In this document: piece after piece, positions 6,329-12,413 of the stretch
How the letters are laid out: every line of letters begins with the position of its first letter
How positions within the stretch are numbered: the first letter of the stretch is position 1
Source of the DNA: an uncultured Desulfovibrio sp.
GTDB lineage: Bacteria > Desulfobacterota > Desulfovibrionia > Desulfovibrionales > Desulfovibrionaceae
Direction: 5' to 3'
DNA: 13,758 bases
Assembly: GCA_900541395.1 (NCBI GenBank)
Contig: UQJT01000053.1
Location: 1-13,758 of the forward strand
Program-made: the position numbers and the translations under genes
The notes under the pieces: model-generated
The model's database searches: none
What the model saw: only the letters and a program-made list of their open reading frames with translations
What the model was told of the DNA's origin: nothing

Positions 6329-8188
6329 ATGAGTGTAAAAAAGATTGAAGCGGATGTCATAGTTCTGGGCGGCGGCAGCGCCGGCACCTTTGCGGCCATC
6401 AAGGCCAAGGAAACCAACCCTAACTGTCGTGTCGTCGTGGTCGACAAGGGCCCCATCGAAACCTCGGGCGCCATCGGCCGAGGCATGGACGCCCTCAATA
6501 TCGTCTCCGTCCCCGGATATGGAACTCCGGAAGACGTGGTCGAGGCGCTGACCAAGGTCACTGAAGGCATCATCGACCAGGAATGCGCCTATGTCCTCGG
6601 CAGAGACTCCCTTGCCGTCATCAAGGACCTGGAAAAATACACCGACCGCAAGCCCGGCGACCTTTTCCCCCTGGATAAAAACGGCAACTACAAATGCAGC
6701 TACCTGCACCCCACCAACAAGGCCCTGTACCTCGCCATGGACGGCGAAGACATCAAACGCGGGCTCGCCCGTGAAGTCCGCCGACTCGGCTGTACCGTCC
6801 TCGACCGCACTCCCGCCTGTCGTCTGCTTACCGACGACAACGGCAAAATCGCCGGCGTCTTCGCCTTCAACATGCGCAGCGGCGATTACTATCAGATAGA
6901 AGCCCCGGCCGTGATCATCACCGCCGGCTGCGTCGGCAAGTTCGGCATGCCCCGCGACGGTTACCTGAGCGGTATTTACGAGTTCCCCGGCAATACCGGC
7001 GACGGCTTCGCCATGGCTTACCATGCCGGCGCGGAAATGGTGAACATGGAGTGCTTCCAGACCAACCTGCTTATGAAGGACTTCAACGGCCCCGCCTGCG
7101 GCTACGTGGTCATCCCCCGCGGCGGATACGGCGTCAACGCCTACGGTCAGAAATACTGGTCCCACGGCTACTGGTCCGGCGACATGTTCCTGGCCGTGTG
7201 GCGCGAGTTCATGGAAGGACGCGGCCCCGTGTATCTCAAACTCGACCACCTGCCCGAGGAAACCCTCAAGGGGCTGGAAAAAATCCTGTGGGGCACCGAG
7301 CGCACCGTGCGCGGCCAGTTCCACAAACAGCGCAACGAAGACTACCACTGCTGGGACTCCGTGGAACAGGGCATGGAAGAAATCACCCTGTGTTCCGGCC
7401 ACAGCGACTCCGGCATCCTGGTCAACAAAGACACCGAAACCACCGTGCCCGGCCTGTTCGCGGCCGGCGACTGCGCCGCAGTGCCCCAGCAGTACCTGAC
7501 CGGCGCTTTTGTGTTCGGCTCCATCGCCGGACGTATGGCCGCCGAATACGCCGCCAAGGCCGGAAAAATCGGCTCCACCAAGGACCCCGAACAAACCTGG
7601 CAGGAAGTAAGCGCCCCGCTCCGCCTGGAAAAGGGCTTGCCCGTGGAACAGGTGGAAACCAAGATCCGCACCAAGATCAGCCACTACCTTACCCCGCCCA
7701 AGAGCGACCCGCTCATGAACAAGATGCTGTGGTGGGTGGACCGCATTCGCCGCGAAGACCTGCCCCAAGTCAAGGTGTGCGACTACCATGACCTCATCCG
7801 GGCCACGGAAGTCACCAGCATCACCGACTGCGCCGAAATGGCGGCCCGCGCCTCGCTGTTCCGCGACGAAAGCCGCTGGGGCCTGAGCCACTATCGTCTG
7901 GCCTGCCCCGAACGCAAGGCCGAATGGGATCGGCAGTACGTTATCGTGAAAAAGAACATGACCAGCGGCGAAATGGAATGCGAAAAGCGGGAAGTGCCCG
8001 CCTACAAGTGGGACTATCCGACCCGGCTTGAATACGAATACCCGAAAATCAACCTGAATATCGGCAAGGGCTTCGTGCATCCGGACAACGACTTCACGGA
8101 CCCGTGGATCGTGGAGAAGTTCGAACGCGAAGGCATGGACATCCCCCAGCGCATATTCCCGAAGATGAGCCACAAGAGGGAGGCATAG
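6329..8188 (+). CDS. AprA-like FAD flavoprotein (fumarate reductase/APS reductase alpha family), substrate unknown
   Basis: A 619-aa cytoplasmic flavoprotein with no Tat or Sec signal. It has the N-terminal FAD dinucleotide fold (VIVLGGGSAG, 10-19), SGAIGRGMDALN (46-57), the second FAD segment TTVPGLFAAGDCA (371-383), and an AprA-type C-terminal domain (RATEVTSITDCAEM, then FRDESRWGLSHYR). Against Archaeoglobus AprA (sequence recalled), N57 matches Asn74 and H358 matches His398. The positions equivalent to the APS-binding Trp234 and Arg265 are Y217 and L248, so APS is probably not the substrate. Canonical AprA is usually somewhat longer. Start at 6329 follows GAGG at 6 bases; an in-frame GTG at 6317 overlaps that site. 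The ferredoxin gene follows after 2 bases. No sat or qmo genes are nearby. It may reduce or oxidise an oxyanion, sulfonate or organic acid. Confidence 0.9.
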   Translation: MSVKKIEADVIVLGGGSAGTFAAIKAKETNPNCRVVVVDKGPIETSGAIGRGMDALNIVSVPGYGTPEDVVEALTKVTEGIIDQECAYVLGRDSLAVIKDLEKYTDRKPGDLFPLDKNGNYKCSYLHPTNKALYLAMDGEDIKRGLAREVRRLGCTVLDRTPACRLLTDDNGKIAGVFAFNMRSGDYYQIEAPAVIITAGCVGKFGMPRDGYLSGIYEFPGNTGDGFAMAYHAGAEMVNMECFQTNLLMKDFNGPACGYVVIPRGGYGVNAYGQKYWSHGYWSGDMFLAVWREFMEGRGPVYLKLDHLPEETLKGLEKILWGTERTVRGQFHKQRNEDYHCWDSVEQGMEEITLCSGHSDSGILVNKDTETTVPGLFAAGDCAAVPQQYLTGAFVFGSIAGRMAAEYAAKAGKIGSTKDPEQTWQEVSAPLRLEKGLPVEQVETKIRTKISHYLTPPKSDPLMNKMLWWVDRIRREDLPQVKVCDYHDLIRATEVTSITDCAEMAARASLFRDESRWGLSHYRLACPERKAEWDRQYVIVKKNMTSGEMECEKREVPAYKWDYPTRLEYEYPKINLNIGKGFVHPDNDFTDPWIVEKFEREGMDIPQRIFPKMSHKREA

Positions 8189-8190
8189 TC

Positions 8191-8418
8191 ATGGAACGGA
8201 CCGACTGCGGTAAATACGAATGGGTCGTGGTGGACAAGGACAAGTGCGTCAGCTGCGGCTACTGTGTGGAATACTGTCCGCGCGACGTGCTGCGCCTTGA
8301 TGATGAAGGACATCCCTATATGGCCTACCGGGACGACTGCTGGTACTGCGATGTATGCAAATTCGTCTGCAAAGCCAAGGCCATCGAACTTGAAACCGTC
8401 CCCTATCTGATCCGTTGA
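8191..8418 (+). CDS. AprB-like ferredoxin with two [4Fe-4S] clusters, electron partner of the flavoprotein
   Basis: A 75-aa ferredoxin. Cluster motif one is C19-x2-C22-x2-C25-x3-C29-P; motif two is C50-x2-C53-x2-C56-x3-C60, with Lys instead of Pro after the last Cys. The DDCWYC segment aligns with AprB's DMCWEC, so W51 corresponds to the Trp (B48 in Archaeoglobus) placed between a cluster and FAD. This supports a direct partnership with the preceding flavoprotein. Unlike AprB (about 150 aa), the first motif has ordinary ferredoxin spacing and the long C-terminal tail that clasps AprA is absent. The start at 8191 is set by GAGGGAGG at 8176-8183, inside the end of the upstream gene; only 2 bases separate the genes, implying translational coupling. 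Confidence 0.92.
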   Translation: MERTDCGKYEWVVVDKDKCVSCGYCVEYCPRDVLRLDDEGHPYMAYRDDCWYCDVCKFVCKAKAIELETVPYLIR

Positions 8419-8468
8419 AAACCCGTAGCGGTCCGCGCCACGGCACGGCGCGGACCGCGCGAGGGTTT
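8419..8468 (+). terminator. long GC hairpin just after the ferredoxin gene
   Basis: A perfect 12-bp stem (GCGGTCCGCGCC, 8428-8439, with GGCGCGGACCGC, 8447-8458) is nested inside a 6-bp AAACCC/GGGTTT stem (8419-8424 and 8463-8468). It begins right at the ferredoxin stop codon. There is no long T run, so it may act as a 3'-end stabiliser or inefficient terminator. A second hairpin follows at 8476-8501. Confidence 0.6.
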
Positions 8469-8475
8469 CACCATA

Positions 8476-8501
8476 GAAGGGGGGAGGGCAATCCCCCCTT
8501 C
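8476..8501 (+). terminator. second hairpin in the ferredoxin-transporter gap
   Basis: Stem GAAGGGGGG (8476-8484) pairs with CCCCCCTTC (8493-8501) around an 8-base loop whose ends can add an A-T pair. No T run follows. Together with the preceding hairpin it probably marks the 3' end of the flavoprotein-ferredoxin transcript. Confidence 0.4.
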
Positions 8502-8678
8502 CCAGAAGCCCGGGGTTCACAACAGGAATATCCCGCCGCACCGGGGAACGGGCCGCCCATCAATGAGGCTCCGTCCCATCAGATGAGGAGATGGAATGCA
8601 CCTGTGATCAGACGCCATGCTTCTTGCGTATCCGCCGAAAGACCCTCTCCTTTCGCCGGACGACTCTCCGAAAGACGC

Positions 8679-8753
8679 CGCGCATCCGTCGGGCCTCTCC
8701 CCTTGATTGAATGCCTTTCGCTCAAGGGGGTCTGCGGATGCGCGCGCTCTTTT
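8679..8753 (+). promoter_or_regulatory. two-tier structured RNA element upstream of the transporter gene
   Basis: Outer 10-bp stem CGCGCATCCG (8679-8688) with CGGATGCGCG (8735-8744), and inner 8-bp stem CCCCTTGA (8699-8706) with TCAAGGGG (8722-8729). A short pyrimidine-rich stretch with TTTT (about 8748-8753) follows the outer stem. It could be an attenuator, a small RNA, or a terminator. It matches no riboswitch class I can name. The rest of the gap (8502-8678 and 8754-9040) holds no believable gene. Confidence 0.4.
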
Positions 8754-8835
8754 CTCCACCCGGCAGGGACCGGGGGAAACATGCGGCACAAGCTTTATAT
8801 CAAAAGCCTATTTCGGAAGAAAAGTCCAGCTTTTC

Positions 8836-8853
8836 TTGTGAAAAAGGTCCCAC
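8836..8853. promoter_or_regulatory. possible CRP/FNR-family (HcpR-like) operator
   Basis: TTGTGA, six bases, then TCCCAC, against the HcpR/CRP-type consensus TTGTGA-N6-TCACAA: 10 of 12 positions fit. It lies about 200 bases before the transporter start, near an 8-bp hairpin (AAGAAAAG/CTTTTCTT, 8817-8837). HcpR-type regulators are known in Desulfovibrio. A single imperfect site is weak evidence. Confidence 0.25.
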
Positions 8854-9052
8854 GACTTTCCCCCGATGAGATACGCGCATCAGGCGCCTTCTTTCCACCT
8901 CCTTTCCTTATGACGGCTCCCCCATCTCATGACGGCTTCGATACCCGTTGTGGAGTCCGGTTTCGGCCGACAATTCCACACGAAGGACCGACGCGCGCGA
9001 CGCGCGACGGCTCCCTGACGGCCTTTTCCGCCGTCCGCCCATGGAGATGTTT

Positions 9053-10657
9053 ATGTCAGCTCAAGACTACGATGTCGACAAGGGAGTGCCTCAGGAATCA
9101 TCCCTCCTCACCTCTTCTGCCCCCCGGACCGACGCGACGCCCCAGGCCGCGGCTCCGGAATTTCCGGCTGTTTACAAGGAAAGCCGCTGGCCGCTGATTG
9201 CCGTTCTGATCGGACCTGCCATTTACCTGGCTTTTCTGCTTGTTCCCTTCGCCGACAGCACCGTCACTCAGCGCGGCGGCCTGGCCATCATTCTGGTGGC
9301 CGCCTGGTACTGGGGCACGGGCTGTATTCCCTCGGGCTATGTGATGGCCGTGCCCGTGTTCGGCACCGCCTTTCTGCCCGGCATGAAATTCGGCGAAATT
9401 CTGCAAACTCTCATCCACCCCAGCCTGCCCATGCTGCTGGGTCCGGCCCTTATCGTCTGTATGTGGAGCCGCTGGGGCTTTACCCGGCGCATGGCCCTGT
9501 TTGTCCTGGGCAAGGTGGGCACCTCGGTGCGCGTGCAGGCGGTCACCTGGCTGCTTTTAGCCACGTGCATCAGTTTTGTGGCCGCCAACGTGGTCATCGC
9601 CATCGCCCTTACGCCCATCGTGTTGGAAATGCTGAAGGCCGTGGGCTATGACTCGCCCTCCAAGCTGCTTAAATCCAAATCGGCCATGCTGATTATCATC
9701 GCCGTGGGCATCGGCGCCAGCTTGGGCGGCTTTCTCACGCCTATGGCGGGAGGCCAGGCGGCCATCACCTGGACCCAGTTGTGCACCACCTTGGGGTATA
9801 CCGTGCCCATGGCCCCCTTCGCCGCGCGCCTGGCGCTGCCGGTATTTCTGTCCATCATTCCCGTAGCGCTGTTGTTCGGCATGTTCTTTCCCTCCGACGT
9901 CAAACGCTTTGAAGGCTCCGAAGACTATTTCCTTGACGAGTTGAAGCGTATGGGCCCCCTGTCCCGCGCGGAGCTGTGGGGCGTGGTGATCTTCCTGTTC
10001 GCCATCATTCTGCCCTTCACCCAGCCTCTGTGGCAGCCCATCGTCCCGCAAGGCATCGACATCAACCCCAACATCATTTTCGCCACCATTACCTGCCTTC
10101 TCGCTCTCATCCCCGCCCCGGACAAAGGCGCCGCCGTCAAGCCCTCGGAATATCAAAAGGGCGAGCGCCTGCTGGGCATGAATTCGATCAAGATTCTGCC
10201 GCTTCAGGCCTTTTTGATCTGGCCCACGGCCATGAGTATTTCCATCCTGGTCAACAAAACCGGAGCCAGCGATCTCATGGTGCCGCTGCTGGGCCAGTAC
10301 TGGAACCTGCCGCCTTATGTGGGCACGGGACTTTTCGCCATGTTCTGCGTGGCGCTCGGCAACGTCGCCTCGGACACCGGCGCGGCGGGCATGTTGGCTC
10401 CGGTCGTGGCGTCGGCCACCATGGCCGCCGGTGAAAATCCCATCCCGTGGCTGCTCATGATGGGCTATACGGTCAACTTTTCGTTCATGGTGCCCAGCGC
10501 CACCGGCACTATGGCCCTGCCCATCGCTCTGGGCGGCAAGGCGTCCTGGCGTCTGCCGGTATACGGATTCTTTGTGGCCGTAGCTTGCGGCGTGGTATCC
10601 TGGCTGTTCTGGGGAACGGTTCAGGCCCTGGATCTTCAGTTCTGGCTCACGGTGTAA
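9053..10657 (+). CDS. SLC13/DASS-type anion transporter, substrate unknown
   Basis: A 534-aa inner-membrane permease of the divalent-anion:Na+ symporter (SLC13/DASS) type; known members import dicarboxylates, citrate or sulfate. A hydrophilic N-terminus (1-45) precedes about 11-12 membrane segments. In place of the two family Ser-Asn-Thr motifs it has A178-N179-V180 (SFVAANVVIAIALTPIV) and S440-D441-T442 (NVASDTGAAGML), both at the right place before an Ala/Gly-rich helix. The altered motifs suggest an unusual substrate. Start at 9053 is chosen because GGAG (9043-9046) lies 6 bases upstream; an in-frame ATG at 9041 overlaps that site. It is 634 bases downstream of the ferredoxin on the same strand, behind hairpins, so probably separately transcribed. 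A shared pathway with the AprA-like pair is inference. Confidence 0.85.
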   Translation: MSAQDYDVDKGVPQESSLLTSSAPRTDATPQAAAPEFPAVYKESRWPLIAVLIGPAIYLAFLLVPFADSTVTQRGGLAIILVAAWYWGTGCIPSGYVMAVPVFGTAFLPGMKFGEILQTLIHPSLPMLLGPALIVCMWSRWGFTRRMALFVLGKVGTSVRVQAVTWLLLATCISFVAANVVIAIALTPIVLEMLKAVGYDSPSKLLKSKSAMLIIIAVGIGASLGGFLTPMAGGQAAITWTQLCTTLGYTVPMAPFAARLALPVFLSIIPVALLFGMFFPSDVKRFEGSEDYFLDELKRMGPLSRAELWGVVIFLFAIILPFTQPLWQPIVPQGIDINPNIIFATITCLLALIPAPDKGAAVKPSEYQKGERLLGMNSIKILPLQAFLIWPTAMSISILVNKTGASDLMVPLLGQYWNLPPYVGTGLFAMFCVALGNVASDTGAAGMLAPVVASATMAAGENPIPWLLMMGYTVNFSFMVPSATGTMALPIALGGKASWRLPVYGFFVAVACGVVSWLFWGTVQALDLQFWLTV

Positions 10658-10668
10658 TCGGACACCTA

Positions 10669-10700
10669 TTCCCCGGCGGCTCCGCCGTCGGGGAACTTTT
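10669..10700 (+). terminator. intrinsic terminator after the transporter gene
   Basis: A 12-bp stem with one G-U wobble (TTCCCCGGCGGC, 10669-10680, with GCCGTCGGGGAA, 10684-10695) around a 3-base loop, followed by CTTTT. It starts 12 bases after the stop and isolates the transporter from the next gene. Confidence 0.8.
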
Positions 10701-10711
10701 CATCCCCGGCA

Positions 10712-10739
10712 GCGGCATATATAGAAAAAGATATGCCGC
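10712..10739. promoter_or_regulatory. 9-bp inverted repeat before the 144-aa unknown gene
   Basis: GCGGCATAT (10712-10720) and ATATGCCGC (10731-10739) form a perfect inverted repeat with a 10-base A-rich spacer. It ends about 32 bases before the next start codon. It could be an operator for a dimeric regulator or a leader hairpin; there is no T run after it. Confidence 0.35.
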
Positions 10740-10771
10740 CCGGAGAGTCATTTTGATGAACGGAGATCATG

Positions 10772-11206
10772 ATGCGGAATTTTTTCGCACAACGCATGGA
10801 TATGGGCCGTTATCCCGACGACACCAGGCGGGACCTGTTCGTGTTCAATCGCCGGTATTTCGATCAGGTTCTGCACAACAACCATAAATTCCGGCATGAA
10901 TACGCCGAGGCCTACCGACAATGGGCGGCGAATCAGGGGGTTGACCGACTCAACCGTCATACCCTTTTGCTGCCGCGTATCGAAACGGCCATTGAGCTGA
11001 TGGGAGAAAACGAATTGACAACACTGTTCCGCCGCCTGCTGGACGCCCTGGGAAACGAAGTTCCGCTCGCGGATCTCCACTACCGCGATACGTTGCCCGG
11101 CGGGCGTTGCGACATCGACCCGGCCTGCGCCGCGTTTATGGAGCCCGTGCGCCGCTTCTGGCTGCGCCTTGCCCTGCCCGACGTATGGGAGGAAGACGAG
11201 CTCTGA
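10772..11206 (+). CDS. hypothetical protein, soluble, mostly helical
   Basis: I do not recognise this 144-aa protein. It has no signal peptide, membrane segment or metal-binding motif. It is rich in Arg, Asp, Glu and aromatic residues (LFVFNRRYFDQVLHNNHKFRHEY, split here only to describe: basic-aromatic in its N-terminal third), has a helical-looking middle, and ends in an acidic tail (DVWEEDEL). GGAG at 10762-10765 sits 6 bases before the ATG at 10772; an adjacent ATG at 10769 would add one Met. Codon use is like its neighbours, so it is probably a real gene. It lies between a terminator and another small unknown gene, 162 bases apart, and context gives no function. Confidence 0.7.
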   Translation: MRNFFAQRMDMGRYPDDTRRDLFVFNRRYFDQVLHNNHKFRHEYAEAYRQWAANQGVDRLNRHTLLLPRIETAIELMGENELTTLFRRLLDALGNEVPLADLHYRDTLPGGRCDIDPACAAFMEPVRRFWLRLALPDVWEEDEL

Positions 11207-11368
11207 GCTCATGACGCGACGGTCGGGGAAAATCATTCTTGCCAATCGACCGAACGCACACATCATATTTCTGTCTTCCATCCAACGAAGGGACGCCGGA
11301 TCCGGTGCGCTTCCGCCCGCCGTTCCTTCCCGACCTCATCAGGCGCAAGCCATAGCAAGGAGACCCTT

Positions 11369-11590
11369 ATGGGCGAATTTCTCGACGACGTGGTCAACAA
11401 TGAAACTCCGGAGGAAACCCGGGCCCGGGAACGCGTGCGCATGGTCGACTGGATGCGCGGAGTCATCGCGGAAAAGCCGGGCCGGGCCGAACGCAAAGCC
11501 TTTATGAACAAAGTGCAGGCGTCCGCCGCCTATCACGGCATTACCCTGGAGGAACTGGAACAGGGTCTGCCGGACGGGACGGAACGATAA
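11369..11590 (+). CDS. small hypothetical protein (73 aa), charged and helical
   Basis: I do not recognise this protein. It is 73 aa, strongly charged and probably all-helical (GEFLDDVVNNETPEETRARE at the N-terminus, ITLEELEQGLPDGTER at the C-terminus), without cysteines, a signal peptide or a membrane segment. A very good ribosome site, AAGGAG at 11357-11362, lies 6 bases before the ATG and supports a real, well-translated gene. It follows the 144-aa unknown gene by 162 bases on the same strand; that gap has no clear terminator, so they may share a transcript. Confidence 0.72.
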   Translation: MGEFLDDVVNNETPEETRARERVRMVDWMRGVIAEKPGRAERKAFMNKVQASAAYHGITLEELEQGLPDGTER

Positions 11591-11876
11591 CGCCCTCCTT
11601 CATGTCTTCCCTCCGTAAAAATCTCTTCAGCCTGTCGGTAAGGCGGGATTCCGCCGGGCATCATCCGGAACGCCTCGGAAATTATCGACACATAAAAGCG
11701 ATGATCCGTTTCGCTTTCCGTTTGCCCCGCTTCGCGACAAGAAAAATACCCGGCTGCGCCGGGCGCCCGCTCTCAGGCAGACGTCGAGAAAGGCCGAGGG
11801 GACGAACTGCCCCGGCAGGGACTTTTTAAGCAGCCTGGCCGGGGCGTCCGGCGGCGCTCCTTCCGGGGCTGCATCT
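11591..11876. other. gene-free gap before the flagellar genes
   Basis: No believable gene is seen. The stretch holds small hairpins: GGCGG/CCGCC at 11642-11655, AAAGCGA/TCGCTTT at 11695-11717, and an 8-bp stem GCCCCGGC/GCCGGGGC at 11809-11845 with a T-rich loop. Read on the minus strand, the stem CCCGGC/GCCGGG (11749-11763) is followed by TATTTTTC, a terminator-like layout, although no minus-strand gene lies nearby. Confidence 0.4.
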
Positions 11877-11892
11877 TGGCCCGATCTTTGCT
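11877..11892 (+). promoter_or_regulatory. sigma-54 (-24/-12) promoter for fliJ-motE
   Basis: TGGCCCGATCTTTGCT matches the sigma-54 consensus TGGCAC-N5-TTGC at all but one position (A to C). The invariant GG (11878-11879) and GC (11890-11891) are exactly 12 bases apart. Transcription would start near 11903, about 54 bases before the fliJ ATG. Sigma-54 control of flagellar operons is well established. Confidence 0.7.
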
Positions 11893-11956
11893 ATATTCCG
11901 GGCTGCGGCATCCGCATATCATATTTTTGACGGAATCTCTCCAACAGGTAGTCGAC

Positions 11957-12394
11957 ATGCCCCCTTTCCGCTTTTCCCTCGAACAGGTGCTGAACTACCG
12001 CACCCAGTTGGAGCAGCAGGCCAAGGTCGAACTGGCCCGAGTGGAGCAGGAGCGTCTGCGCGAGCAGCAACGAGCCGATACCCTACGCGCCATGTTGGAC
12101 GAGCAGGAACGCGCCCTGGCCGCCCTGACCCCGGATAAAACGGGCGAACGCTGGCTGGCGGAAAATTTCATCAAGGGGCTGCGCGCGGACCTGAGCGTTA
12201 CCGTACAACGCGTACGCAACTGGACTATGGCGGCTGAAGCCGCCCGCACGGAACTCATCAGCCGCTCCAAGGACAAAAAAACCTTGGAAAAACTCAAAGC
12301 CACACAGGCGGAAAACCATGCACGGGAAGAACAGCTCCGCGAGCAGCACGAATACGACGAAACCGCGTCCCTTCGCTACAAGGCTTCGTATTAG
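11957..12394 (+). CDS. fliJ: flagellar export chaperone/stalk protein FliJ
   Basis: A 145-aa protein, the usual FliJ length, that is coiled coil from end to end. It opens with the family-typical FRFSLEQVLNYRTQLEQQAK, followed by long Glu/Gln/Arg/Leu-rich heptads and a charged C-terminus (REEQLREQHEYDE). FliJ works in the cytoplasm in the flagellar type III export gate, with the ATPase FliI and FlhA. The start at 11957 gives the typical MPPFRFSLEQ beginning, with AGGT about 7 bases before it. A sigma-54 promoter lies about 65 bases upstream, and the MotE-like gene follows at once, an arrangement that supports the call despite low sequence conservation in the family. Confidence 0.88.
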   Translation: MPPFRFSLEQVLNYRTQLEQQAKVELARVEQERLREQQRADTLRAMLDEQERALAALTPDKTGERWLAENFIKGLRADLSVTVQRVRNWTMAAEAARTELISRSKDKKTLEKLKATQAENHAREEQLREQHEYDETASLRYKASY

Positions 12395-12413
12395 CCGCAT
12401 CTGTCGTCTGGTC

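Noticed and set aside
6317..8418. Canonical dissimilatory APS reductase aprBA
   Set aside because: Gene order is alpha then beta, the ferredoxin is half length, the APS-contacting Trp and Arg are replaced, and no sat or qmo genes are adjacent.
8781..9197. 139-codon frame starting at ATG 8781 before the transporter
   Set aside because: It runs 145 bases into the transporter gene, has low-complexity Arg/Pro-rich composition and no family resemblance.
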